From DATNBT01 sp964579765 (lineage in GTDB: Bacteria; Acidobacteriota; Vicinamibacteria; Vicinamibacterales; CAVVIG01): DNA of 19,764 bases. The notes under the pieces are model-generated. The model made no database searches and was not told the DNA's origin. It was given only the letters and a program-made list of their open reading frames with translations. The position numbers and the translations under genes are program-made. The stretch lies in NCBI GenBank assembly GCA_964579765.1, contig CAZOIK010000350.1, positions 1 to 19,764 of the forward strand. Direction: 5' to 3'. This document shows, piece after piece, positions 1 through 7,142 of this stretch (position 1 is its first letter; each line of letters starts with the position of its first letter).

Positions 1-564
1 GGCCGCCTGAAGATCGACACGGTCGTCATCCGCGGCGTGAACGACGACGAACTGGTGCCGCTGATCGAGTTCGCCAAGACGGTCAACGCCGAAGTGCGCT
101 TCATCGAGTACATGGACGTCGGCGGCGCGACGAAGTGGTCGGCCGATCGCGTCGTCGCGCGCCGCGACATCCTCGCGCGGCTCGAGGAGCGCTACGGCCG
201 CATCGAGCCGATCGTCGAGCAGTCCTCCGCGCCGGCCGATCGCTACTCGCTTCCCGACGGCACGACGTTCGGGGTCATCTCGTCTACGACGCAGCCGTTC
301 TGCGGCAGCTGCGATCGCAGCCGGCTGACGGCCGACGGCATGTGGTATCTGTGCCTCTATGCGCCGCGCGGCCTCGATCTGCGCGGCGCGCTGCGCCGCG
401 GCGCCGGTCGCGACGAGATCGCGTCACTCATTCGCCAGGGCTGGACCGCGCGCACCGACCGCGGCGCAGAAGATCGCCTGGCGCTCGGCGACCGCCGCGC
501 GTTCGTCCCGATGAACGCGCTGAAGAAAGATCCGCACCTCGAGATGCACACGCGCGGCGGGTAG
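1..564 (+). CDS. moaA: GTP 3',8-cyclase MoaA, C-terminal part (5' end outside window)
   Basis: MoaA is the radical-SAM enzyme that starts molybdenum cofactor synthesis from GTP. The frame is open from base 1 (reading RLKIDTVVIRGVNDDEL), so the N-terminal radical-SAM cluster lies to the left of the window; 187 residues are visible. Seen directly: the family segment FIEYMDVGG, the second iron-sulfur cluster motif CxxC-x13-C (FCGSCDRSRLTADG followed by a third Cys in WYLC), and the terminal Gly-Gly (HTRGG) that is known to be required for catalysis in MoaA. The C-terminal half therefore looks intact and functional. It is convergent with the quinoprotein gene, with a REP pair between their stop codons. 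No other Moco gene is in the window. Confidence 0.95.
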   Translation, partial: GRLKIDTVVIRGVNDDELVPLIEFAKTVNAEVRFIEYMDVGGATKWSADRVVARRDILARLEERYGRIEPIVEQSSAPADRYSLPDGTTFGVISSTTQPFCGSCDRSRLTADGMWYLCLYAPRGLDLRGALRRGAGRDEIASLIRQGWTARTDRGAEDRLALGDRRAFVPMNALKKDPHLEMHTRGG

Positions 565-577
565 CCCGCCGCCAGCG

Positions 578-630
578 GCAGTGCAGGCCTTCAGGCCTGC
601 CTGTCCGGCGGACCTGAAGGTCCGCACTAC
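578..630. repeat. REPIN: two inverted REP hairpins between convergent genes
   Basis: Two palindromes face each other. Left (578-601): head GCAG instead of GTAG, then stem-loop GCAGGCC-TTCA-GGCCTGC. Right (607-630, opposite strand): head GTAG, stem-loop GCGGACC-TTCA-GGTCCGC. The stems differ by paired changes while the TTCA loop is kept. The right head lies 3 bases from the dehydrogenase stop and the left one 14 bases from the moaA stop, the classic place for REP elements; the hairpins could also act as mRNA 3' end structures for both genes. There is no T run, so an intrinsic terminator is not claimed. Confidence 0.85.
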
Positions 631-633
631 AGC

Positions 634-2592
634 TCAGGGCCGGCGGCCAGGCGCGGGCGCCGCGGGAACGGGCAGCGCGAACGCGACGAGCTCGCCCGCG
701 GGACGGCCGGCGGTGGCGACGACGACGAACTGCCGGCCTTGATACATGTAGGTCATCGGCACGCCAGTCTGACTGCCGGGCATCGGGAGCTCGGCGATGT
801 TCTCGCCCGTCTTCTTGTCGTACGCGTGCAGCAGCGCGCGCCCGCCCGATCCTTCCCCGCCAATCAGCAGCGTCTTCGTGATGGCGAACGAGGCCTGCGA
901 CGGAAAGCCGGTCGGCGGCACATTCGTCAGCCCGAGCCGCGCGAACGCCTCCTTGACGTTCGGCGGCGTGTCGCCGTTCGGCACCTGCCACGCAATCTCG
1001 CCCGTGTTCATGTTGTACGCGGTGATGCGTCCGTACGGCGGCTTGAGCAGCGGCAGCCCCTCGATGTTCGGAACCTGCCCTCCGCGCCCGGCCGTGTACG
1101 CGGCCTTGTCCGGATCGGGCGGATCGGTTTTCACGACGCCGGCGACGAACGGTCGCGTGATCGAGCCGATGTAGACGAATCCGGTCTCAGGATCCACCCC
1201 GCCCGACGGCCAGTTCGCGCCGCCGCCGAACCCGGGCGCGACGATCGTCCCGCGATTGACGCCGGGCACGACCAGCGAGGGCGGCGCAAACGGCCCGCCC
1301 AGGCGATACGGTCCGTTCTTGATCGCCTCGAGCGCCTTGGCGCGCAGCTCCGGCGTGAAGTCGATCAGATCGTCGGTCTTGATCCCCACGACGTCGTACG
1401 CCGGCGGCTTGCTCGGAATCGGCTGCGTCTTCGCGGTCCACTCGGTCGGCACTTCCGTCTGCTCGACGGCGACGTCCGGAATCGGCCACACGGGCTGGCC
1501 GTTCGTGCGATCGAGCACCCACACGAGCGCCATCTTCCCCGTCTGCGCGATGGCTTTGATCGGGCGCCCGTCCACTCTGATGTCGAGCAGCATCGGGTGC
1601 ACCGGCATGTCGTAGTCCCAGATGTCGTGGTGAATGAGCTGCTTGAACCACTTCATCTTCCCGGTCTTGATGTCGAGGCAGACGATCGAGTCTGAAAACA
1701 GATTGTCGCCCGGACGATGGCCGCCGTAGCCGTCGTTGGTCGGCGACTCGGTCGCCAGGTAGACGTTCCCGAGCTCGTCATCCGCGGAGAACGGCCCCCA
1801 CACACCGGTGTTGCCGGTGTATTCGGCCGACTCCTTCAACCACGTCTCGTAGCCCTTCTCGCCGAAGCGCGGGATCGTGTGGAACACCCAGCGCTTCTTG
1901 CCGGTGCGGACGTCGAACGCCATGACGTCGCCCTTGACGTTTTCCTTGTTGGGCTGCGTGCCGCCCTGCGTCAGCGCGGGGCCGATGACGATCACGCCGT
2001 TGCTCACCACCGGCGCCGAGCTGTTGCCGATGCGGCCGGTCGGATCGAGCGGCGTCGTCAGATCGAGCTGTTTAAAGAGATCGACCGATCCGTTGTCACC
2101 GAAGCTGCGGACGGGAACGCCGGTTTTCGCGTCGAGCGCGACGAGCTGAAACCCCGGCGTGACGGTGATGACGCGCGCGTCGTTGCCTTCTGCCCAGTAC
2201 GCGACGCCGCGCGTGACCTTGCGCGGCGCCTTGTCGAAGCGGACGCCTTCGTCGGGCCGCCACGTCCAGAGCGTCTCGCCCGTGCCGGGATTGGCCGCGA
2301 CGACGGTGCGGCGCGGGCCGACGGTGAAGTAAAGAACGCCGCCGGCCATAATCGGCGTCGTCTCGCTGTTGCCGCCGCCGAAGTTGTCGAACTTCCAGCT
2401 CCAGGCCACCTGGAGGTTCTTGACGTTGTCGCGGTTGATCTGGTCGTACGGCGCGTAGCTCGTGCTGCCCGAGTCGGCGGCATACGATCGCCACTCGCCG
2501 TCCCTGGCGCCGTGCTGGGCGAGGCCCGGACGCCCCGCCACGACGAACGCCGCCGCAGATGCATACGCTGCGAGTCGAAGTACACGCGACAT
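634..2592 (-). CDS. Exported PQQ-dependent dehydrogenase (quinoprotein glucose/alcohol dehydrogenase family)
   Basis: A 652-residue periplasmic eight-bladed propeller enzyme that should oxidise a sugar or alcohol using PQQ and calcium. Seen: a signal peptide with likely cleavage after GLA at about residue 25; repeated propeller-blade signatures (DAKTGVPV, DVRTGKKRW, DIKTGKMKW, NMNTGEIAW); the conserved NDGYGGHRPGDNLFSDS stretch; and HHDIWDYDMP at 321-330, which holds the catalytic-Asp region of this family. There is no CxxCH haem motif, so it is not a quinohaemoprotein, and there is no vicinal Cys pair as in methanol dehydrogenase. The ATG is set by the signal peptide and a good ribosome site. 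The substrate cannot be read from sequence. No PQQ synthesis gene is nearby. The gene is divided from the upstream receiver gene by a REP and about 70 bases. Confidence 0.9.
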   Translation of the reverse strand: MSRVLRLAAYASAAAFVVAGRPGLAQHGARDGEWRSYAADSGSTSYAPYDQINRDNVKNLQVAWSWKFDNFGGGNSETTPIMAGGVLYFTVGPRRTVVAANPGTGETLWTWRPDEGVRFDKAPRKVTRGVAYWAEGNDARVITVTPGFQLVALDAKTGVPVRSFGDNGSVDLFKQLDLTTPLDPTGRIGNSSAPVVSNGVIVIGPALTQGGTQPNKENVKGDVMAFDVRTGKKRWVFHTIPRFGEKGYETWLKESAEYTGNTGVWGPFSADDELGNVYLATESPTNDGYGGHRPGDNLFSDSIVCLDIKTGKMKWFKQLIHHDIWDYDMPVHPMLLDIRVDGRPIKAIAQTGKMALVWVLDRTNGQPVWPIPDVAVEQTEVPTEWTAKTQPIPSKPPAYDVVGIKTDDLIDFTPELRAKALEAIKNGPYRLGGPFAPPSLVVPGVNRGTIVAPGFGGGANWPSGGVDPETGFVYIGSITRPFVAGVVKTDPPDPDKAAYTAGRGGQVPNIEGLPLLKPPYGRITAYNMNTGEIAWQVPNGDTPPNVKEAFARLGLTNVPPTGFPSQASFAITKTLLIGGEGSGGRALLHAYDKKTGENIAELPMPGSQTGVPMTYMYQGRQFVVVATAGRPAGELVAFALPVPAAPAPGRRP

Positions 2593-2597
2593 CGGTT

Positions 2598-2603
2598 CCC
2601 TCC
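2598..2603 (-). promoter_or_regulatory. Ribosome binding site of the quinoprotein gene
   Basis: GGAGGG on the minus strand, 5 bases before the ATG at 2592. It is one of the few strong Shine-Dalgarno sites in the window and confirms this start over the longer frame. Confidence 0.75.
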
Positions 2604-2639
2604 GCGTTGACGGGGGATCTATATCACGTTGCGGCGATG

Positions 2640-2666
2640 GACGCGGCCCTGAAAGGGCCGCGCTAC
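2640..2666 (-). repeat. Single REP hairpin overlapping the receiver-gene stop codon
   Basis: Minus-strand head GTAG at 2666-2663, then stem-loop GCGGCCC-TTTCA-GGGCCGC. The TAG of the head is the stop codon of the response-regulator gene (2663-2665), so the element defines the protein's C-terminus. It also lies just upstream of the quinoprotein gene. Confidence 0.8.
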
Positions 2667-3127
2667 GCCTTGGGTTCTTCGCCGGCGTCGAATTTGCCGA
2701 ACAGGAGCAGCGACACGGCCTCGCGCAGGCCTTTGACCGTGCAGGGCTTGTCGAGAAACGCCTCGTCCGCCCAGAGCATGGTCTTCTCTTTGAACAGGCG
2801 GTCGCTGTAGCCGGTGAGGTAGAGCACTTTGAGTCCGGGCTCGGTCTGGCGCAGCACGCGCGCGAGCTCGTCGCCGGTCATGCCCGGCATCATCACGTCG
2901 GTCACGAGCGCGCCGAGCGGGCCGACCTTCTTCGCCGTCTCGATGGCTTCGGGCCCGCTGTTGGCCATGGCGGTCTTGTAGCCGGCGTCGCGCAGCACGC
3001 GATCCACGAACCGCAGCACGGCTTCTTCGTCGTCCACGACGAGCACCGGGCCCTGCGGCGCAGGACCTTTGAGCAGCTTGTTCGCCAGCGTCTTGATCGA
3101 TCCGATGACGGAAGCTTCAGGCGCCAA
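2663..3127 (-). CDS. Stand-alone response-regulator receiver protein
   Basis: A 154-residue protein with one CheY-like receiver domain after a 25-residue leader. Seen: the acidic pair Asp32-Asp33 in VVDDE, phospho-acceptor Asp77 (VTDVMMPGMTG), Thr105 (LYLTGYSD) and Lys127 (FLDKPCT), so the domain should be phosphorylated. There is no output domain; it would act by protein contact or as a phosphate relay or sink. The start is TTG at 3127, supported by AAGGGG six bases upstream and only 15 bases after the stop of the sigma-54 activator gene, so the two are probably co-transcribed. The stop codon is supplied by a REP element. Confidence 0.88.
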   Translation of the reverse strand: MAPEASVIGSIKTLANKLLKGPAPQGPVLVVDDEEAVLRFVDRVLRDAGYKTAMANSGPEAIETAKKVGPLGALVTDVMMPGMTGDELARVLRQTEPGLKVLYLTGYSDRLFKEKTMLWADEAFLDKPCTVKGLREAVSLLLFGKFDAGEEPKA

Positions 3128-3142
3128 AGTGTTCCCCTTATT

Positions 3143-4570
3143 CTACGTGACGTCCACGATGCCGTGGCGTTCGAGACGACGGTACAGCGCCCGCCGGCTG
3201 ATGCCGAGCACCTTGGCGGCCGCCATGCGATTGCCGTTCACCTGCCGCAGCACCTCGACGATGTGCCCGCGCTCGACGGCATGCAGCGCCGCCGGCCGCG
3301 GCGGCGTACTCGGCGCGCTCGCTGCACGCTCCTGCGCAGGCTGACTCGGCCCCGGCGCAGGCCCGAGGCTGCCGGCGATCTCGCGCTCGGTGATCAGGTT
3401 GCCCTCGGCCAGCATACACGCGCGTTCCACCACGTTCTTGAGCTCACGGACGTTGCCCGGCCACGGCGCCGAGAGCAGCAGGCGCTCGGCGGCGGGAGTG
3501 ATGCCCGTGAGCGGTTTGCGTATCCGCTGCGCGGAGTCGCCCATGAACGCCGCCGTCAGATACGGGATGTCCTCGCGGCGATCGCGCAGCGGCGGCAGGC
3601 CCACTTCGACGACGTTGAGCCGGTAGAACAGATCGTCGCGGAACCGTCCGGCGGCCACTTCCTCGCGCAGGTCTCGGTTGGTCGCCGCGATGACGGTGAC
3701 GTCCACGCGCTTGGTGTGGAGCGAGCCGACGCGCTGCACCTCGCCGAATTCGAGCGCGCGCAGCAGCTTCGCCTGCACGGTGAGCGGCAGCTCGCCGACC
3801 TCGTCGAGAAAGAGCGTCGCGCCTTGTGCCGCCTCGAACAACCCGGGCTTCGAGTCCACGGCGCCGGTGAACGCGCCGCGCACGTGGCCGAACAGCTCGC
3901 TCTCGAACAACGTCGTGACGACGGCCGAGCAGTTGACCGTGACGAACGGTCTGGCGCGCCGCGGGCCCGCCTGGTGAAAGGCGCGCGCCGCGAGCTCCTT
4001 CCCCGTGCCCGTTTCGCCGGTGAGCAGCACGGCCTTCGCGTGCGGTGCCAGCCGCTGAATCAGGCTGAACACCTCCAGCATCGCCGGGCTGCGGCCGAGC
4101 ATGCCGCAGAATTCGAGCTGCCGGGCCACGGCGCTCTCGAGCGCGACGACCTGCGCCCGCCGCGTCAGCTCGACGCGGATGTCGCCGAGGACCTTGCGCA
4201 GGCGATCGAAGTCGAACGGCTTGGTCAGATATTCGCGGGCCCCGAGCTTGATGGCTTCGACCGCGCTGTCAACGGCGCCGTGGCCGGTCATCAGGATGAC
4301 TTCGCAGCCCGGCACGGTCCGGCGGATCTCGCGCAGCAGATCGAGGCCGTTCACGTCGGGCATGCGCAGATCGACCATGGCGAGGTCGGCCGGCTTGCGC
4401 AGCAGGAGGCGCATGGCGTCGCTGCCGCTCGAACACGTCATGACGTCGAAGCCGGCCTTGTGCGCGATGCGCTCGATCAGCTTCAAGACCGGCACTTCGT
4501 CATCGACGACGAGCAGCGACGGACGCGCGGCGACGGGCCACGACGCGGCCGCAGAGGATCGGAGAGCCAT
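3143..4570 (-). CDS. NtrC-family sigma-54-dependent response regulator
   Basis: A bacterial enhancer-binding protein that remodels sigma-54 RNA polymerase when phosphorylated. Domain order: receiver (acidic pair in VVDDE, acceptor Asp67 in MVDLRMPD, Lys117 in LTKPFD); AAA+ domain with Walker A GETGTGKE at 185-192, the intact sigma-54 contact loop GAFTGA at 232-237, and Walker B TLFLDE near 252-257; and a Fis-type helix-turn-helix at the end (GNRMAAAKVLGISRRALYRRLERHG). A proline-rich linker precedes the DNA-binding domain. The ATG at 4570 is preferred because GGTGA lies 5 bases upstream; an in-frame GTG at 4579 would add three residues. The cognate kinase is not adjacent; the sensor kinases at 16445-19764 are far away and only possible partners. 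Downstream sits a lone receiver protein. Confidence 0.93.
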   Translation of the reverse strand: MALRSSAAASWPVAARPSLLVVDDEVPVLKLIERIAHKAGFDVMTCSSGSDAMRLLLRKPADLAMVDLRMPDVNGLDLLREIRRTVPGCEVILMTGHGAVDSAVEAIKLGAREYLTKPFDFDRLRKVLGDIRVELTRRAQVVALESAVARQLEFCGMLGRSPAMLEVFSLIQRLAPHAKAVLLTGETGTGKELAARAFHQAGPRRARPFVTVNCSAVVTTLFESELFGHVRGAFTGAVDSKPGLFEAAQGATLFLDEVGELPLTVQAKLLRALEFGEVQRVGSLHTKRVDVTVIAATNRDLREEVAAGRFRDDLFYRLNVVEVGLPPLRDRREDIPYLTAAFMGDSAQRIRKPLTGITPAAERLLLSAPWPGNVRELKNVVERACMLAEGNLITEREIAGSLGPAPGPSQPAQERAASAPSTPPRPAALHAVERGHIVEVLRQVNGNRMAAAKVLGISRRALYRRLERHGIVDVT

Positions 4571-4591
4571 GGGAGTCACCGGTACACGCGT

Positions 4592-4606
4592 CCAAGAACC
4601 GTGCCC
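4592..4606 (-). promoter_or_regulatory. Weak sigma-54-like promoter before the NtrC-type gene
   Basis: Minus strand reads GGGCAC-N5-TTGG against the consensus TGGCAC-N5-TTGC: the spacing is exact, with one mismatch in each box. The predicted transcript would start only about 11 bases before the ATG, which is short. It is tentative; the perfect palindrome 60-70 bases farther upstream would be in a normal place for an activator site. Confidence 0.25.
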
Positions 4607-4661
4607 GAGCTCAACTGGGCGATTTCAGCTACGTTTTGGGGCGATCCGTGCGGAGCGGCGG

Positions 4662-4676
4662 CCGCACAGTGTGCGG
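4662..4676. promoter_or_regulatory. 15-base perfect palindrome, possible operator or enhancer site
   Basis: CCGCACA-G-TGTGCGG is a perfect inverted repeat in the gap between the zinc-ribbon gene and the sigma-54 activator gene. It lies about 80-95 bases before the proposed activator transcript start, a usual distance for an enhancer-binding-protein site. Its short arms and lack of a T run make a terminator less likely. Confidence 0.35.
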
Positions 4677-4700
4677 TTATGGAACGTCAGCGCAAGAATC

Positions 4701-4714
4701 GTGCGCTAGCGCAC
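4701..4714. promoter_or_regulatory. 14-base perfect palindrome across the zinc-ribbon gene stop
   Basis: GTGCGCTAGCGCAC is a perfect palindrome that contains the TAG stop at 4706-4708. It has no loop and no T run. It could be a protein-binding site or part of 3' end processing of the operon above it; its role is unknown. Confidence 0.3.
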
Positions 4715-4936
4715 ACCGACGGCGTTGCGGACGGCCATCGCGAGCACCGCGCCGAGCGCCGCGCCCGCGAGCACCAGCGCCGCCACCGGCCGATCCTCGA
4801 TCGCGTAGACGAAGACGATCCCGATGCCGCTGCCGATGGCGAACGTCAGCAGCGCTTTGCTGAGGCGCGTCCAGATGCCGCCGGGACATCGGTGGCCCTC
4901 TGTGAGAAATCCCATGCACTTCGGACACGTCGCCAT
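4706..4936 (-). CDS. Small zinc-ribbon membrane protein
   Basis: A 76-residue protein. The N-terminus MATCPKCMGFLTEGHRCPGG carries a CxxC pair and a later His-Arg-Cys, consistent with a short zinc ribbon. It is followed by two hydrophobic spans at about residues 29-46 and 50-69, so it should be a small inner-membrane protein with the ribbon in the cytoplasm. The start is set by the ribbon; no clear ribosome site is visible. It follows the cytochrome c/copper-type gene by 38 bases in the same direction and probably ends that operon. I do not recognise a named family, so no function is assigned. Confidence 0.65.
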   Translation of the reverse strand: MATCPKCMGFLTEGHRCPGGIWTRLSKALLTFAIGSGIGIVFVYAIEDRPVAALVLAGAALGAVLAMAVRNAVGVR

Positions 4937-4974
4937 GTGTGTTGGTGCCGCGATCGTAACACGCGTCCGGCCGA

Positions 4975-6099
4975 TTACGACGCCGGGGCGGCGTCGAGCC
5001 ACACCCGCACACGCGGCGGCGTCTTGACCTCGAGGCGCGTGCCTTTCGGCAGATCGACGGGGCGCGCGAACCAGTAGCGCTGACTCCAGCCTGGACGCGC
5101 GGAAAATCCGGCGACGCTCACGCGCGTGCCGTCGGGTCGCACGGCGTCCACGTCGATCCGCGCGTCGCCGCCCACGGCGTCGGCGCCGACCGCGATGCCG
5201 CGAACGTGCGCGTCGAAGGCCGCGGCCTCCCCCGGCCGCAGCGTCACCTCGCGAATCGATCGCGTGCCGGGCGCCGCGGCGAAGTAGAGGCCGATCGTGC
5301 TGCGATCGGACGCCACCTTGTTCTCGAGCGTCCAGTTCTTCTTGTAGTGCATCCGCACGACCAGCTGGTCGCCGGCGCGCCACGCGAACCCGAGGCCCGC
5401 ACCGGGAGCGACCGGAGCGGCGCCCGGAAGCCACGTCCTGACGATCACGTCGGGCTCCGTGCCGCCGGCCCGCCTGGTGAAGACGATCGCGTCGTGCACG
5501 ATGGCCGGATTGCCCGGCTGCACGTCGGCGAGCGCGATCATCCGGTCGCGGTCGGCGCTCTCGCGCAGCACGAACTCGCGCGTGTCTTCGGCTTTGTCTG
5601 CCGGCAGCGTGACGCCGGCGGCGACGGGGATCACCAGATCCGGACGTCCGTGCGGCCAGCGCCGAGACGTCGATGGCGCGGCGGCGCGCAGCGGCGGACC
5701 CGGCGGCGTCCCGCCGCTCGCCCAGGTCAGGACGACGTCGAGGTCGCGCGCCGAGAGCATATGAACGTCGCGCAGCGGCGTGACGCTGGGATCGCCGTAC
5801 CACGGCGGCATGTGGCCGGTGGTCAGCTCCAGACGAATCGACTCGGCCCAGGGCCGCGTGTCCTCGTACGTCAAGAGCGACATCGGCGCGATGCCGCCCG
5901 ACACGTGGCATCCGCCGCAGTGGTCCTTGAGGATCGGATACACGTCCTCGGAGAACGTGTACTTCGACAGCACCGGCTTATGCCCCTCGACACGCGGCAC
6001 CGCCAGCAGCGCCAACAGCGCGACGACCGCCATGTAGTGCAGGCCTTCAGGCCTGCCCGAGCCGCCGAACCTGACGGTCCGCACGACACGAGTCCTCAT
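4975..6099 (-). CDS. Exported mono-haem cytochrome c with copper-monooxygenase-like C-terminal domain
   Basis: 374 residues. Seen: a hydrophobic export segment (AVVALLALLAVPRVEG) and then FSEDVYPILKDHCGGCH with one haem-binding CxxCH at 61-65; later GHMPPW may give the Met ligand. The rest resembles the type II copper ascorbate-dependent monooxygenase (PHM-like) C-terminal fold found fused to cytochromes in acidobacterial exported proteins: PGNPAIVHDAIVF, WLPGAAP, VVRMHYKKNW and SDRSTIGLYF. Some copper His positions look changed (HDAIVF, MHYKK), so catalysis is uncertain. The ATG at 6099 overlaps the stop of the HMBD gene as ATGA, which implies translational coupling, but a REPIN then supplies residues 5-22. 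An alternative start is the ATG at 6033, just after the REPIN. Likely role: periplasmic copper or redox chemistry. Confidence 0.75.
   Translation of the reverse strand: MRTRVVRTVRFGGSGRPEGLHYMAVVALLALLAVPRVEGHKPVLSKYTFSEDVYPILKDHCGGCHVSGGIAPMSLLTYEDTRPWAESIRLELTTGHMPPWYGDPSVTPLRDVHMLSARDLDVVLTWASGGTPPGPPLRAAAPSTSRRWPHGRPDLVIPVAAGVTLPADKAEDTREFVLRESADRDRMIALADVQPGNPAIVHDAIVFTRRAGGTEPDVIVRTWLPGAAPVAPGAGLGFAWRAGDQLVVRMHYKKNWTLENKVASDRSTIGLYFAAAPGTRSIREVTLRPGEAAAFDAHVRGIAVGADAVGGDARIDVDAVRPDGTRVSVAGFSARPGWSQRYWFARPVDLPKGTRLEVKTPPRVRVWLDAAPAS
6034..6087. repeat. REPIN inside the N-terminal coding region of the cytochrome c gene
   Basis: Right-facing REP 6034-6057 has head GTAG and stem-loop GCAGGCC-TTCA-GGCCTGC, identical in the hairpin to the left copy at 578-601. 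The facing copy (6061-6087) is decayed: the head is GTCG and the stem has mismatches. On the minus strand it reads in frame between the ATGA-coupled start and the hydrophobic segment, ending one base before an internal ATG. Confidence 0.8.
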
Positions 6100-7139
6100 C
6101 GCGCGAACACCTGCTCGACGTCGCGTGCCGCCGCGGCCAGCGCGTCATAGGCCTGCTGGACGTCGTCTTTGTTGCCGGTGTCGCCCGCGGCGTCGATCTC
6201 CCAGGCCGCCCGGACGAGGCGTTCGATCGCGACCTGCGCGGCCGGACGCCGCGCGCCGGGCAGCGCCGCCGTCCGGATGTCGAGCCACAGCGCCAGGTCC
6301 TTGGCCTGGAACGCCGGCACCCACACCTCGTTGAACGCGCGCTTCTTCACCAGCGCCTCCACCGTCGCGACACGTTCGGCGAGCAGCTTTCGCACGGCGC
6401 CGAGGTCGTCCGGCACTTCGAAGAGCGGCGCGGCCGGCGTGGACACGGGCTCTTTGTCCACCGACAGCTCGCCGAACGTGAAGTCGAAGCGGTACTCGTC
6501 CCCGCCTTTCGTGAAGCGGATCTTCGCCGTCATGTCCGCGGGCAGCCGCAGGCGGCCGACGTGCGCCTCGAGGTAGTCGCCGTCGCGCGACACGGTCAGC
6601 GGAAACGCCGCGAGCTCGGTCGTCGTGCGCGTCTTCGGGTCGAAGGTCTCTTTCGTGACGATGCGCCCGGTCACCGCGTCGCGCAGCGCGGGCGCGAGCG
6701 GCTTCGTGTAGTCGTCGTAGAGATAGACGCGGAGCACGTCCCCGACGTACGCGCCTTCGAGATGATGCCAGAGATCCCCGGCCATGAAGAACTGGCCGCC
6801 GTGCCGCGGGTTGTGGTTCGCGTGCGTAGACTGCGTGTAGCGCGCCTCCATCGGCGAGCCGTCCGCGCATCGCCCGCGCACGGGGCGATCGATCTCCGGA
6901 TGGTCGGCGCACGTCCACGTGACGGTCGCCGTCACCGGCACGAGATCGCGCCGGCAGATCGGACACTTCCCCGGATTCTGTTCGTTGACAATCGCGTGGA
7001 CCGGACAGCTCCACACGCTCTCGGTCTGCGGCTCCTGCGCATGAACGTAGGGCGACCCGTTCAGGGTCGCCAACAGCGCGACGATCACGCAAAGCGCCGG
7101 CCCGCGGGCCTGCAAGGCCCGCCCTACGAGAACGCGCAT
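6096..7139 (-). CDS. Exported heavy-metal-binding-domain (HMBD) protein
   Basis: 347 residues. After a signal peptide (cleavage near VHA, residue 34) comes WSCPVH...PGKCPICRRDLVPV, which matches the short heavy-metal-binding domain common in copper efflux proteins (Cys45, His48, Cys59, Cys62). A second, looser copy follows: WTCADHPEIDRPVRGRC. Next is a His-rich stretch, HANHNPRHGGQFFMAGDLWHHLEG, then a beta-rich middle and a helical C-terminus without motifs I know. It is likely a periplasmic metal-binding or sensing partner of the downstream cytochrome/copper protein. The ATG is 3 bases after the mmsA stop (TGA-ACC-ATG), which supports this start, and the next gene overlaps it by 4 bases. 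A REPIN encodes most of its signal peptide. Confidence 0.75.
   Translation of the reverse strand: MRVLVGRALQARGPALCVIVALLATLNGSPYVHAQEPQTESVWSCPVHAIVNEQNPGKCPICRRDLVPVTATVTWTCADHPEIDRPVRGRCADGSPMEARYTQSTHANHNPRHGGQFFMAGDLWHHLEGAYVGDVLRVYLYDDYTKPLAPALRDAVTGRIVTKETFDPKTRTTTELAAFPLTVSRDGDYLEAHVGRLRLPADMTAKIRFTKGGDEYRFDFTFGELSVDKEPVSTPAAPLFEVPDDLGAVRKLLAERVATVEALVKKRAFNEVWVPAFQAKDLALWLDIRTAALPGARRPAAQVAIERLVRAAWEIDAAGDTGNKDDVQQAYDALAAAARDVEQVFAR
7047..7126. repeat. REPIN forming most of a signal-peptide coding region
   Basis: REP 7047-7071 (head GTAG, stem-loop GCGACCC-GTTCA-GGGTCGC) faces REP 7099-7126 on the other strand (head GTAG, stem-loop GCGGGCC-TTGCA-GGCCCGC), 27 bases apart. The pair lies wholly inside the HMBD gene and covers codons 5 to 31, including the positively charged start and the end of the signal peptide. 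Confidence 0.85.
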
Positions 7140-7142
7140 GGT

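Noticed and set aside
578..630. Hairpins read as intrinsic terminators
   Set aside because: No T run follows on either strand, and the same hairpins occur inside coding sequence, so they are better explained as REP elements.
634..2592. Quinohaemoprotein with fused cytochrome c
   Set aside because: No CxxCH in the dehydrogenase and no extra C-terminal domain.
2462..5077. Open frame of 871 codons on the plus strand
   Set aside because: Antisense to the receiver, NtrC-type and neighbouring genes, which have intact family motifs; low-complexity Arg/His/Ala composition.
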